From NCBI RefSeq assembly GCF_014203275.1, contig NZ_JACHIP010000002.1, positions 1,116,001 to 1,180,000 of the forward strand: a stretch of 64,000 nt of DNA, in the 5' to 3' direction. The notes beneath the pieces were generated by a model. The model had not been told where the DNA came from, searched no databases, and saw only the letters and a program-made list of their open reading frames with translations. The DNA is from Granulicella aggregans (GTDB lineage: Bacteria > Acidobacteriota > Terriglobia > Terriglobales > Acidobacteriaceae). Of this stretch, positions 27,369-37,311 are shown in pieces; the first letter of the stretch is position 1; each line of letters starts with the position of its first letter. Made by a program: the position numbers and the translations under genes.

Positions 27369-27410
27369 GCCTTTGTCGTTGCCTGTCCTTCCTTGACCAC
27401 CCCACACCCT

Positions 27411-27449
27411 GTGCCCCATTCATTCGCAGTCTCATCGCGAATGAGTGGG
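27411..27449. repeat. palindromic repeat, family B
   Basis: GTGCCCCATTCATTCGC and GCGAATGAGTGGG arms; compensatory change in both arms relative to other copies. Confidence 0.8.
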
Positions 27450-27562
27450 TCCGCCCCAACCGCCCAGCGAGACCTCTCCACCCCTTGGCAATAACGAAAT
27501 TTACCCAACGTAGCCCCTTCCTCATGTACCCTCCTCCAATCCCGCTCCCGGAGAAATTTTGC

Positions 27563-30500
27563 ATGCGGCAACTGCGTCCCTGGCTTCTCTGCCTCCTCGT
27601 CCTCTCTGCCCCACTCACCAGCAAAACCCCCGCCCAGTCTTCCGTCACGGTTGACGAAGCTCACCGCACCACCCTCCCCGGCTCCGTCCACCCGCTCGCC
27701 CAGGCTAAGTACGACCAAGGTCCCGTCGCCTCCGACCTCCCGCTGGACCGCCTCATCCTCACTCTCACTCGCCCCGCCTCCCGCGAGCGGGCCCTCCAGC
27801 AATTCCTCCGCGACGCCCACTCCCCCGGCTCCCCCAGCTTCCACCGGTGGCTCACTCCCAGCGAGTTCGGCGACCGCTTCGGCGCTCTCCCCGAAGACGC
27901 CGCCGTCGTCACCTCCTGGCTCGAGTCCCACGGCCTCACCGTCAATCACCTCGCCCTCAACGGCACCACCGTCGAGTTCTCCGGCACTGCCGCCCAGGTC
28001 GCCGAGGCCCTCCACACCCCCATCCACAACTTCGCCGTCACGAGCAAGGGCACCAGCAAAACCTTCTACGCCAACTCCCAGGCAATCTCTCTCCCCGCCG
28101 CCATCCTCTCCCGCGTAGCCGCCATTGCCCCCATCAACAACCTGATCCTCGATAGCTACGCCGCCCCGGTCGGTCCCGCCACCTGGTCACGCGAGACCCA
28201 CCGCGCCACCCCCATCGCGTCTACCGAAAATCCCGACCAAACTCTTACCCATAACAACCAGCCCTTCTACGCCCTTGCGCCTGAAGACTTCGCCACCCAG
28301 TACAACCTCGCTCCCATCTACGCCGGCGGCACCACCGGCGCCGGCCAGACCATCGGCATCATCGGCACCAGCAACATCAACCTCGCCCTCGTCGATGCTT
28401 ACCGCAAGCTCTTCAGCCTCCCCGCCGACCACACCCAGGTCATCGTCGACGGCACCGACCCCGGCGACCCGCTCTCCCCCGACATCGAAGCTTTCCTCGA
28501 CGTCGAGGTCAGCGGTTCCGTGGCTCCCGCAGCTACCGTCAACCTCTACATCTCCGGCGGTCAGCCGCTGCTTAGCTCGCTCGCGCTCGCCGCCCTCCGT
28601 GCTGTGGAAGACAATCAGGCCTCCGTCCTCAGCGTCAGCTACGGAACATGTGAGCAACTCCTTGGCACAGCCAACCAGTTCTGGAACGGCATCTGGCAGC
28701 AGGCCGCCGCCCAGGGTCAGACCGTCTTCGTCTCCAGTGGCGACAGCGGCCCCACTACCTGTACCCTCGCCTCGGTCGGCTCCTCCGGCCAGTTCACTCC
28801 CACCAGCACCCTCTCCGTCAACGGCATCGCCTCCACGCCCTGGAACGTCGCCGTCGGTGGCACCGACTTCTACTACTCCGACTACGCCACCGGCGGCGCC
28901 AGCATCTCCACCCTCTGGAACGCCTCCAACGACACCTCAAAAGGCTCCCTCAAAGCTCCCCTGCCTGAGCAGCCATGGGACAACGCCCTCGGCCTCAACG
29001 TCGTCCCCTTCAACTACTCAGCCTTTACAATTCCTTCGGCCTCCGGCGGAGGCGGCGTCAGTAACTGCACCGCCACCAGCAGCTCCTCCACATCAACATC
29101 CAACACCTGCCTCTCCGGCTATCCCAAGCCCGCCTGGCAGTCCGCCACCGGTGTCCCCGCCGATCAGGCCCGCGACCTCCCTGACGTCTCCCTCTTCGCC
29201 GCCAACGCCGCCAACTTCAGCGCCTGGCCCATCTGCGCCGACCCCGGCGACTGCACCCCTAACTCCAGCGGCAACTATCACGTCTTCCTCGTCGGCGGAA
29301 CCTCTGCTTCGTCGCCCGCCATGGCTGGCGTTATGGCCCTCATCGACCAGAAATACGGTCGCCAAGGCCAGGCTAACTTCACCCTCTACGCCCTCGCCCG
29401 CAAAGATCCCACCCTCTTTCACGACATCACTGTCGGCACCAACGACGTTCTCTGCTCCATCAACTCGGGCCCCCTCTGCGCCACTCCGATTCCAGCCGCT
29501 CCATTGATCGCCATCGACTCCTTCGGCGTCTACGCCGCAGGCCCCGGATACGACCTCGCCACCGGCCTCGGCTCCATCGACGCCGGAAAGCTCTTCGCCA
29601 GTTGGAACTCCGCTCCCGCCGCTGCGACCTCCACCAGCCTCCAGGTCTCCCCAACCACCTTCGTTCACGGCGCATCCGCCTCGGTCACCACCACCGTCAC
29701 GCCAACCTCCGGCTCCGCCACTCCCACCGGCAACACCGTCCTCACCTCGTCCACCGCCGCCATCCGCAACACTCCGGGCACCATCCCACTGGTCAACGGC
29801 ACCGCGACCACCGCCCTGACCACGCTTCCCGGCGGCACTTACAGCCTCACCGCCGAGTACAGCGGCGATGCCACCTTCGCCTCCAGCACCTCCACTCCCG
29901 TCACCCTCACCGTCACCCCCGAAGCCAGCTCCACTGCCATCAACCTCTTCACCAACCCCGCAGCCTTCCCCTCCAACCCCGTCGCGCTGCCCTCCGAACC
30001 CTACGGCAGCCAGTTCTTCTTTGAGGCAATCCCCACCAGCATCTCCTCCACCCCCACGTTCGCTCTGCCTGCCTCCAGCGTCGCTACGGGAACCGTCACC
30101 TTCACCGACTCCAGCACCTCCGCCACCGCGACCATCCCCCTCAACGCCAACGGCACCGCCACCTGGACTCCCCAGAACCTCGCCCTCGGCGCGCACTCCA
30201 TCGCCGCCGCCTACTCCGGTGACCCCAGCTTCACCGCCTCCACCTCATCCGCCTTCGCTATCACCGTCGTCAAGGGAACCGCCGCCTTCGGCGTGGTTCC
30301 CGAATCCATCCTACAAATCTCCACGACCAACGGCCTCGATTACGCCGCCGGCTCCGGCCTCGTCGTCCACGTCCTGCTCCGTGGCGCTACCTTCTCCGCC
30401 CCGCCCAGCGGCACCGTCACCGTCAACCTCGGCTCCTCCAGCCAGACCGCCACCCTCACTCCGGGCGAGTACCAGACCTCGAACGTTGCCACCGCCTTTA

Positions 30501-31492
30501 TCACCTTCCCCGCCGTCCCCGCCGGAACCTACACCCTCTCCGCCACCTACGCGGGAGACACCAACTGGAACGCCGTCTCGTACACCTACCCCGCCCCGCT
30601 CACCTTTGCCGCCACCTCTGCTAGCTCTACCACCACGTCGCTCGCCCTGACGCCCGCCTCAGTCGATAGCTCCGGCAGCATCGCCGTCACCGCCACTGTG
30701 GTCGACGCCGTCCCCCAGACCTCCTCTCCGAGCGGCAGGGTCAACATCTTCGCCAGCGGCACTCTCCTCGGAAGCATCGCCGTAGTCCCCACTTCGACCT
30801 ATTCCACCACCGGCATCCTCTCCGGCACCGGCACCATCCCCGCCACCGACTTCCCCATCGGCGCCCTGCAGGTCGTCGGCGTCTACCTCGGCAGCTTCAA
30901 CGACCAACCCTCCACCAGCGCCGCCGTTCCCCTCACCGTCACCGCCTCGGACTTCACCCTCTCCGTCGCCGCCTCCGCGCTCTCCGTCAAGACCGGCCAG
31001 ACGGTCACCCTTCCCGTCGCCCTCTCGAGCCCGTATACCATCGCCGTCCCCATCACCCTCGCCTGCGCCTCACCCTCCTCCGCAATCACCTGCTCCATCT
31101 CTCCCGGCTCCTCCACCATCACCGGCACCGGTACCGCGACCCTCACCCTCAACGCCTTCATCACGACCACCACCGGCTCACTCCTCACCCCCACAAACCC
31201 AGCCTCCCATCCAGGCACCAGCGGCCCGATCGCTCTATCCTTGGCGATCGCTTGCCTCATCTTCCTTCCACGAACCCGCAAGCGCCTCAGCGGAATCCTC
31301 TTCAGCCTGCTCCTGCTAGCTGTCGCCTCGACGATAGTCGCCTGCGGAGGCTCCTCAGGCGGTAATCCGATCACCCCACCCCCACCCACGACAACCACCA
31401 CCAACGCCCCAGCCGGCGCCTACACCGTGGTCGTCACCGCAACCTCCGAAGGCATCACCCACAACACCGCCGTCGTCTTCAACATTCAGTGA
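27563..31492 (+). CDS. sedolisin (S53) peptidase with Ig-like repeats
   Basis: Start ATG 27563 is preceded by GGAGA at eight bases and followed by a signal peptide (WLLCLLVLSAPLTSKTPAQS). Residues about 30-190 are the pro-kumamolisin activation domain (FLRDAHSPGSPSFHRWLTPSEFGDRFG). The catalytic domain has the Glu/Asp pair in EAFLDVE (about 307-312) and the Ser in GTSASSP (about 580). The last 600 residues are Big_3-type Ig-like repeats (TYSLTAEYSGDATFASSTS and others). Near the C-terminus a hydrophobic helix (LSLAIACLIFLP) and a lipobox-like VACGGSSGG occur. Likely a secreted acid-active protease fitting an acidic habitat. 1309 residues. Confidence 0.9.
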   Translation: MRQLRPWLLCLLVLSAPLTSKTPAQSSVTVDEAHRTTLPGSVHPLAQAKYDQGPVASDLPLDRLILTLTRPASRERALQQFLRDAHSPGSPSFHRWLTPSEFGDRFGALPEDAAVVTSWLESHGLTVNHLALNGTTVEFSGTAAQVAEALHTPIHNFAVTSKGTSKTFYANSQAISLPAAILSRVAAIAPINNLILDSYAAPVGPATWSRETHRATPIASTENPDQTLTHNNQPFYALAPEDFATQYNLAPIYAGGTTGAGQTIGIIGTSNINLALVDAYRKLFSLPADHTQVIVDGTDPGDPLSPDIEAFLDVEVSGSVAPAATVNLYISGGQPLLSSLALAALRAVEDNQASVLSVSYGTCEQLLGTANQFWNGIWQQAAAQGQTVFVSSGDSGPTTCTLASVGSSGQFTPTSTLSVNGIASTPWNVAVGGTDFYYSDYATGGASISTLWNASNDTSKGSLKAPLPEQPWDNALGLNVVPFNYSAFTIPSASGGGGVSNCTATSSSSTSTSNTCLSGYPKPAWQSATGVPADQARDLPDVSLFAANAANFSAWPICADPGDCTPNSSGNYHVFLVGGTSASSPAMAGVMALIDQKYGRQGQANFTLYALARKDPTLFHDITVGTNDVLCSINSGPLCATPIPAAPLIAIDSFGVYAAGPGYDLATGLGSIDAGKLFASWNSAPAAATSTSLQVSPTTFVHGASASVTTTVTPTSGSATPTGNTVLTSSTAAIRNTPGTIPLVNGTATTALTTLPGGTYSLTAEYSGDATFASSTSTPVTLTVTPEASSTAINLFTNPAAFPSNPVALPSEPYGSQFFFEAIPTSISSTPTFALPASSVATGTVTFTDSSTSATATIPLNANGTATWTPQNLALGAHSIAAAYSGDPSFTASTSSAFAITVVKGTAAFGVVPESILQISTTNGLDYAAGSGLVVHVLLRGATFSAPPSGTVTVNLGSSSQTATLTPGEYQTSNVATAFITFPAVPAGTYTLSATYAGDTNWNAVSYTYPAPLTFAATSASSTTTSLALTPASVDSSGSIAVTATVVDAVPQTSSPSGRVNIFASGTLLGSIAVVPTSTYSTTGILSGTGTIPATDFPIGALQVVGVYLGSFNDQPSTSAAVPLTVTASDFTLSVAASALSVKTGQTVTLPVALSSPYTIAVPITLACASPSSAITCSISPGSSTITGTGTATLTLNAFITTTTGSLLTPTNPASHPGTSGPIALSLAIACLIFLPRTRKRLSGILFSLLLLAVASTIVACGGSSGGNPITPPPPTTTTTNAPAGAYTVVVTATSEGITHNTAVVFNIQ

Positions 31493-31557
31493 CGCCCGAT
31501 CCTTTCTCGTTTGCCATGGAATCGGTTCGTCTGTTCTTTTGTTCGTCTGTTCTTTTG

Positions 31558-31645
31558 TTTGTCATTCCCGAAGGGAATCTGCTTTGGCCGTTGCTGTTGT
31601 CTGTTCTCCCCGTTTGTCACTCCCGAAGGGAATCTGCGTTAGCCC
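31558..31645. repeat. family G repeat, two copies
   Basis: Two copies (31558-31588 and 31613-31645) of GTTTGTCATTCCCGAAGGGA with TCTGC following, containing TTCCCGAAGGGAA-type inverted arms. A third copy is at 57502-57531. The rest of the 313-bp gap (31493-31805) holds a degenerate family D tail and family B. Confidence 0.7.
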
Positions 31646-31740
31646 GTCCTAATCTGGCATGTCCGCCATTCTCAGCGCAGCGAAGAATCCCCGCATCGGT
31701 CTTTGCCGTTGCTTGTTCCTCCTTCTCCAGCCACCGCTCT

Positions 31741-31781
31741 GTGCCCCATTCATCGCGCCTTTGTCTCACGCGATGAGTGGG
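31741..31781. repeat. palindromic repeat, family B
   Basis: GTGCCCCATTCATCGCG and CGCGATGAGTGGG arms. Confidence 0.8.
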
Positions 31782-31805
31782 ACGGCCAAAACCGCCAACC
31801 GGATC

Positions 31806-33392
31806 CTACCCCGCCATCACCAAGGCCGCCTTCGCCAGGTCGGCCTTGAACATCTCCATCATCTGCGAACGCGACGCATCATCTCGCGCCCGCAGAATCG
31901 CCGAAGGATGTAGCGTTGCCATCACCCGCTCCGCATACGGTGTGCTCAGCACCTCGCCATGCTGCTTCATCAAACCAAACGTCCCGCCCAGCAGCGACTT
32001 CGCCGCCGACGCGCCCAGGCACACGATCAGCTTCGGCCGCACCGCATCAATCTCCGCCAGCAGCCAAGGCTTGCACGCCGTAATCTCCGAGAGCCGCGGA
32101 TTCTCATGCAGCCGCAGCTTGCCCTTCTGCACAAACTTGAAGTGCTTCACCGCGTTCGTCACATACAGCTCCGACCGGTCGATTCCAAGCTCCTCCAGCG
32201 TCTGGTCCAGCAGCCGCCCCGCCGGCCCCACGAACGGCAGCCCCTTGATATCCTCCTGATCGCCCGGCTGTTCGCCCACCACCATCATCTTCGCGTGAGC
32301 CGGCCCAACACCACCAACCGCCTGCGTCGCATGCTTGTAGAGCTCGCACCCCTCGCACGCCGGCAGCGCCGCTCCAATCGCCGTCACGGTATGCTCAGCC
32401 GGCACAAACGGTGCCGCTGAAGTCTTCTCCTGTTGTTTCGCCACCATCCCCTCCACTCGCTTCTGCGATTGCGTAACCAGCGTCGGCAGCAGCGTCATCT
32501 CCGGCAGATTCTTCCAGTACCGTACCGGCATCTCCGACCGCATCGCCCGCGGATTCAATCGCGCCGGGTTATAGATGCTCGAGTAGTAGCTCCGCCAGAG
32601 CGTCTCCAGCTCGTCTTCATCCGGGGCCGACTCCCTCGGCACTCCCGCCGACCACAGCAGCTCTTTCGTCACCGGGTCCCACGACACGCTCGCATCCGGC
32701 GTCAAAATGCTCCATCGCATAATCGCAAATCGCTCCGCAAAGAATGGAGCCGCCAAAGGCAATATCCGGTGGTCCGGCTGATACCACGCCACGAAGTGCT
32801 CACAATCATCCGCCGCGAGCTGCGCCTCCGGAACCTCCGGCTCACACTGCTCAATTTCGCTCTTCGCCACGCCGAACGGTGTCGGCGTAACCAGCACCAG
32901 AGCACGCATCTCCCCATCGTCATCCGCCGCTCCACTGGCTGGCACCAGCACCTCTGGCCGATGCTCCGTCAGCATCACCTCACCCGGTCGCATCACCTTC
33001 CGAAACCGCACGAACGCATGCATCTTGTGCAGATCGCGCCTCACCTGCGAGGCCAACCGGTTCATCTCCGCCACATCCGAGTCCGTCTCGATCTTCAGCA
33101 GATTCCGATTGCCCTGCATCCGGTACAGCACCCGATACAGCAAATTCCACCGCCCAGCATTGCGATGAACCGCCACCATCGCAGCATCGTCAAGAAAGCT
33201 CTTCGACACATAGGGCTGAGTAGTCGCCACCCCCGTAGGCCCCGCCTCTAGCTCAAACGAAAGCGCCAGCGTACTGGCGACCGCGGCATCCTGAAGATCG
33301 ATCTCCTCAGGCGCATAACCCTCACGCAGCGCATCTCGCGCCGCCTCACGCCAAGCCTCGAAATCAGGTTGAATCAGAACACGCTTCATCAC
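31806..33392 (-). CDS. UdgX-family uracil-DNA glycosylase fused to DUF4130 (TIGR03915-like) domain
   Basis: 528 residues. The N-terminal 250 residues match the TIGR03915 DNA-metabolism family (NLLYRVLYRMQGNRNLLKIETDSDV, RRDLHKMHAFVRF). Residues about 330-528 are a family 4/UdgX uracil-DNA glycosylase: GEQPGDQED, PFVGPAGRLLD, YVTNAVKHFKF, then the UdgX insertion with KLRLHENP whose His forms the covalent link with DNA, and the C-terminal HPSAILR. UdgX enzymes bind uracil DNA covalently. The neighbouring radical SAM gene is its usual partner. Putative DNA repair; the joint role of the pair is not known to me. Confidence 0.88.
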   Translation of the reverse strand: MMKRVLIQPDFEAWREAARDALREGYAPEEIDLQDAAVASTLALSFELEAGPTGVATTQPYVSKSFLDDAAMVAVHRNAGRWNLLYRVLYRMQGNRNLLKIETDSDVAEMNRLASQVRRDLHKMHAFVRFRKVMRPGEVMLTEHRPEVLVPASGAADDDGEMRALVLVTPTPFGVAKSEIEQCEPEVPEAQLAADDCEHFVAWYQPDHRILPLAAPFFAERFAIMRWSILTPDASVSWDPVTKELLWSAGVPRESAPDEDELETLWRSYYSSIYNPARLNPRAMRSEMPVRYWKNLPEMTLLPTLVTQSQKRVEGMVAKQQEKTSAAPFVPAEHTVTAIGAALPACEGCELYKHATQAVGGVGPAHAKMMVVGEQPGDQEDIKGLPFVGPAGRLLDQTLEELGIDRSELYVTNAVKHFKFVQKGKLRLHENPRLSEITACKPWLLAEIDAVRPKLIVCLGASAAKSLLGGTFGLMKQHGEVLSTPYAERVMATLHPSAILRARDDASRSQMMEMFKADLAKAALVMAG

Positions 33393-33470
33393 ACTCCCCA
33401 GTTACGATGCAACTCACGAGAGAGCAACTCATCACCCCGAGCTAACAATTCCGCATCTGCGCCGCCATCG

Positions 33471-33541
33471 CCGGGTGCCCCATCTTCGCGACAGCTTTAT
33501 CGTCGCTAAGGTGGGCATTCGTCCGAAGCACGAACCGCTCT
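33471..33541. repeat. palindromic repeat, family E
   Basis: Intergenic counterpart of the element inside mutS2: CCGGGTGCCCCATCTTCGCG, CGTCGCTAAGGTGGGCATTC, GAAGCACGAACCGCTCT. Confidence 0.88.
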
Positions 33542-33561
33542 GCTCACCATCCCAAAACCGC

Positions 33562-33617
33562 GTCATCCTGAGCGAAGGCGCGGGCAGCTTCATCGCGCGC
33601 GCCGCAGTCGAAGGACC
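33562..33617. repeat. palindromic repeat, family D
   Basis: GTCATCCTGAGCGAAGG to GTCGAAGGACCCC with inner GCGCGCGCC. Next to family E, as in mutS2 but in reverse order. Confidence 0.8.
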
Positions 33618-33690
33618 CCGACGAACCTCATAGCACCACAACCCTACGAACCTTTCTCCCCATAAGCCTTACTACGTTCGAAAACCTACC

Positions 33691-34938
33691 CTACAACGAC
33701 CCCGTAAGCGCACTCACCGGAGCAAACAAATCCATCTGCGCCGCCACCGGCTCAGCCGCCTTCAAAATATGCGTGGAAGGCAAGTAATCCGACGTCACCA
33801 GATAAGGCAGTCCCTGCTTCACCCTTACATGCAGCTTCTTCAAATCCTCCAGCACCAACCGGTGATACCTACGAATCGAGAGAATCCGCTCCACGTTCTT
33901 GTACCCAATCCCCGGCACCCGCAGCAGCGCCTCCTTCGGGGCGGCATTCACGTCCACCGGAAAGAACTCAGGATGCGCCTTCGCCCAGCTCATCTTCGGA
34001 TCCTCCGTCAGCGACAGCGATGGATTCGCCTCCGACGTAAGTTCGCTCGCTTCGAACCCATAGAACCGCATCAGCCAGTCCGACTGATACAGCCGATGCT
34101 CGCGCACCAGCGGCGTAGCCTTCAGCGGCAGCCGCACATCAGCCTCCGGAAACGGCGAGAATCCCGTGTAATACACCCGCCGTAGCTTGTACTGCCCATA
34201 AAGATGCGTCGCCGTCGAAAGGATCGCGCGGTCACTCGCCGCAGTCGCTCCCACCACCATCTGCGTAGACTGCCCCGCCGCCGCAAACTTCGCCGGCTTC
34301 TTACTCGCCGCCAGCCGCGAAGCCTTACGCTCTTCCTCAGACTCCACCGTCTTCGCGTGGATCTGCCCCATCGTCGCCTCGATCACCGACGTCTTCTTCT
34401 CCGGCGCAAGCTGCACCAGGTCCCTCTGAGTCGGCAGTTCAATATTGGCCGACAGCCGATCCGCAAACACCCCCGCTCGCGCAATCAACGCTTCGCTGCA
34501 CCCCGCAATCGTCTTCAGATGGATATAACCGCCAAAGCTGTGCACCTCCCTCAACTTCCGCGCCACCTCGATCATCTGCTCCATCGTGTAATCAGCCGAC
34601 TGCACGATCCCCGACGAAAGAAACAGTCCCTCAATGTAATTGCGCTTATAAAAATCCAGCGTGAGCCCCACAACCTCGTCCACCGAAAACCGCGCCCGCC
34701 GAATATCCGACGAAACTCGGTTCACGCAGAACACGCAGTCATACGTGCAATAGTTGGTAAGCAGTATCTTCAGTAGAGAGACGCAGCGCCCGTCCGGCGT
34801 ATAAGAGTGGCAGATCCCCATGCCATCCGTATGGCCCACACCCTTTCCGTTCCCCGCCCGCTTCGAGCCGGAAGACGCGCAGGAAGCGTCATACTTCGCA
34901 GCATCGGCCAGAATCTCGAGCTTCTGCTGTACATTCAT
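33691..34938 (-). CDS. putative DNA modification/repair radical SAM protein (TIGR03916-like)
   Basis: 415 residues from ATG 34938 (GTG 34944 possible). The 4Fe-4S/SAM motif CxxxCxxC is CTYDCVFC at Cys64, 68 and 71. Further conserved Cys lie upstream (GICHSYTPDGRCVSLLK). Near residue 340 a helix-hairpin-helix (VNAAPKEALLRVPGIGYKNVERIL) suggests nucleic-acid binding. In many bacteria this family sits beside the UdgX/TIGR03915 protein, as here (298 bp apart, same strand). The substrate is unknown; a base modification or DNA-lesion chemistry is inferred. Confidence 0.88.
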   Translation of the reverse strand: MNVQQKLEILADAAKYDASCASSGSKRAGNGKGVGHTDGMGICHSYTPDGRCVSLLKILLTNYCTYDCVFCVNRVSSDIRRARFSVDEVVGLTLDFYKRNYIEGLFLSSGIVQSADYTMEQMIEVARKLREVHSFGGYIHLKTIAGCSEALIARAGVFADRLSANIELPTQRDLVQLAPEKKTSVIEATMGQIHAKTVESEEERKASRLAASKKPAKFAAAGQSTQMVVGATAASDRAILSTATHLYGQYKLRRVYYTGFSPFPEADVRLPLKATPLVREHRLYQSDWLMRFYGFEASELTSEANPSLSLTEDPKMSWAKAHPEFFPVDVNAAPKEALLRVPGIGYKNVERILSIRRYHRLVLEDLKKLHVRVKQGLPYLVTSDYLPSTHILKAAEPVAAQMDLFAPVSALTGSL

Positions 34939-35097
34939 TGCCACAGGCCCACGCGCTCCGCTCTCATTTTAGCGAATAAAAGACGAAGGTGAAACGGCTC
35001 ACCGTCTCTCGAACAGGCTTTCCACTCTGCCGGAATCTTGCATCAAAGTTTTTATCCTGAAGTTTCATGGAACGCACGCATGCGCTGAGGAAGTTAC

Positions 35098-36714
35098 TTG
35101 CCAGAAGAATCAGAATCGAAGCCCGACCAGCAGAACCACGGTGACTGGAAGCCCCAGGCCAACCCTTGGCTCATCGCGGCCACCGTCGCTCTCGCCGCGT
35201 TCATGGAGGTCCTCGATACCTCCATCGCCAACGTCGCGCTGCCCCACATCGCCGGCAACCTCGGCGCCAGCACCGACCAGGGAACCTGGGTCCTCACTAG
35301 CTATCTCGTCTCGAACGCCATCATCCTCCCCGTCGGCGGATGGGCCTCCTCCGTCATCGGCCGCCGCAACTTCTTCATGCTCTGCATCGTGATCTTCACC
35401 ATCTCGAGCTTCCTCTGCGGCATCGCCCCCTCGCTCCCCATCCTTCTCCTCTGCCGCGTCTTCCAGGGCATCGGTGGAGGCGGTCTGCAGCCCATGGCCC
35501 AGGCCATCATGGCCGACTCCTTCGAAGAAAAGAAGCGCGGCCAGGCATTCGCTCTCTACGGCCTCGTCGCCGTCCTCGCTCCCTCCATCGGCCCCACCAT
35601 CGGCGGCTGGATCACCGACAACTACTCCTGGCGCTGGATCTTCTACATCAACATCCCGGTAGGCATCTTGGCGCTGGTTCTCACCCAGCGCTTAGTGCAA
35701 GACCCGCCCTGGATCAAGGCCGACCGCAAGAACCTCCTCAACCTCGACTACATCGGCCTTGGCCTCCTCACCCTCGCCATGGGTGGCCTCCAGATCATGC
35801 TCGACAAGGGTGAAGAGAACGACTGGTTCGCCTCTAACTTCATCCGCTCCTTCGGCCTCATGTTCGTCATCGGCATCACCGGCCTCATCTGGTGGGAGTG
35901 GCGTCACAAGAACCCGCTGATGAACCTCAAGCTCTTCAAGTTCAAAAACTTCGCCATCTGCACCCTGCTCATGATGCTGGTCGGCGGAGTCCTCAACGCC
36001 GCCACCGTCCTCCAGCCCCAGTTCCTCCAGCAGCTGCTCGGCTACACCGCCACCAATGCCGGCATGGCCCTCACCGCCGGCGGCATCGCCCTCGTCATCG
36101 TTATGCCCATGGCCGGAATCGCCACCGGCAAATTCGCCGCCCGCAACCTCGCCGCCGTCGGCTTCGCCTTCTTCGCCGCCGCCTACTACTACGTCTCCAC
36201 CCACGTCACCCTCGACATGAGCTTCGGCGAGGCCAGCTTCCTCCGCGTCCTGCAGATGGTCCCAATCCCCTTCTGCTTCATCTCGATCACCAACGCAGCC
36301 TACGTCGGCCTGCCCAAGGAAGCCTCCAACCAGGTCTCCGGCATCATCAACTTCGCCCGCAACGTCGGCGGCAGCATCTTCATCGCCGTCACCGGCGCTC
36401 TCGTCACCAACCGCGGCCTCTTCCACCAGGCCCGTCTCGCCGAACACATGCAGACCGCCAACCAGCAATACCAGCAACAATCGCAGGCCATGGCGAACTT
36501 CTTCGGTGGCGCCGGCCCTGGCGCAGCGGGCGGCGGCGGCCTCAACGCGGCCCACGCCAGCATCTATCAACAGCTAAACCAGCAGGCCGCAGCCATGGGT
36601 TACGTCGACGTCTACCGCATGCTCTGTTGGATGTCCTGCATCATGGTTCTCTGCGCCTTCATGCTCAGCAAAAACCGCCCCGGCCAGGGAGCCCCCGAAG
36701 GCGCAGCCCACTAA
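35098..36714 (+). CDS. DHA2-family MFS multidrug exporter
   Basis: 538 residues; TTG start with GAGGAAG upstream. Fourteen predicted spans. Helix 1 motif VLDTSIANVALPHIAGNLGAS and the loop WASSVIGRRNFF with GGWITDNYSWRWIFYINIPVGI (motif C region) mark the EmrB/QacA (DHA2) drug:H+ antiporter group. A Gln/Gly-rich insert (GGAGPGAAGGGG) lies between the last spans. No EmrA-type adaptor or TolC gene beside it. Substrate unknown. Confidence 0.9.
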   Translation: MPEESESKPDQQNHGDWKPQANPWLIAATVALAAFMEVLDTSIANVALPHIAGNLGASTDQGTWVLTSYLVSNAIILPVGGWASSVIGRRNFFMLCIVIFTISSFLCGIAPSLPILLLCRVFQGIGGGGLQPMAQAIMADSFEEKKRGQAFALYGLVAVLAPSIGPTIGGWITDNYSWRWIFYINIPVGILALVLTQRLVQDPPWIKADRKNLLNLDYIGLGLLTLAMGGLQIMLDKGEENDWFASNFIRSFGLMFVIGITGLIWWEWRHKNPLMNLKLFKFKNFAICTLLMMLVGGVLNAATVLQPQFLQQLLGYTATNAGMALTAGGIALVIVMPMAGIATGKFAARNLAAVGFAFFAAAYYYVSTHVTLDMSFGEASFLRVLQMVPIPFCFISITNAAYVGLPKEASNQVSGIINFARNVGGSIFIAVTGALVTNRGLFHQARLAEHMQTANQQYQQQSQAMANFFGGAGPGAAGGGGLNAAHASIYQQLNQQAAAMGYVDVYRMLCWMSCIMVLCAFMLSKNRPGQGAPEGAAH

Positions 36715-36871
36715 GGCAAGATCAAAGTTGAATGCCGCGGAAGCGATGCATGCCCGGTTGTGCTTAAGGGCACAGCTTCAACCGTGCCATACGTGCCGCA
36801 TCGCAACGCGGCTTTAGCCGATGAGGTACGCCTTCTGCCAGCCCCGCGACCCACGTCCCGCGCAACAGAAC

Positions 36872-37069
36872 TTATCGCGAAAAATGCCCCGGTCGTTCCA
36901 CCACCATTCGCTCGTAGAGCGATGCCAGGAACTTTGAAGGTTGCTCCGTGCGGGAAGCATCCGCCGTCTCCGTGTCCCTCAAACGCGACAGGCACTGCGG
37001 ACACTCGTTTCTCCAAAAATGGGTCAGCAGACCGCACTTCGGACACTCGACTTCGTGAACATAAAGCAT
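36872..37069 (-). CDS. small zinc-ribbon protein, 65 aa
   Basis: Two CxxC knuckles (ECPKCG and ECPQCL) about 13 residues apart make a zinc ribbon; the rest is polar. ATG 37069 has GAGG seven bases upstream. Not a named family to me. The surrounding 36715-36871 and 37070-37311 stretches show no other gene. Confidence 0.55.
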   Translation of the reverse strand: MLYVHEVECPKCGLLTHFWRNECPQCLSRLRDTETADASRTEQPSKFLASLYERMVVERPGHFSR

Positions 37070-37311
37070 AGCCACACCTCGACAAACCAGCGACGAGCAG
37101 GATCTTCGGCGACCAGAAGATCTCTTGAAATCACGCTAGCCCCGCCCTGTCCGCAATCACATCCCCTGCACGTTGCATTGGCATGAGCATTTCGTTCTGC
37201 CGGGATGTTACCTTCTCTATGAACATCGGAGCACCCCGTGCCGACAGGCCGCACGGGTGCCCACTCTCGCCGCTGAGATGTGCGATCACGACTGACCAAG
37301 CCGGTACACCC

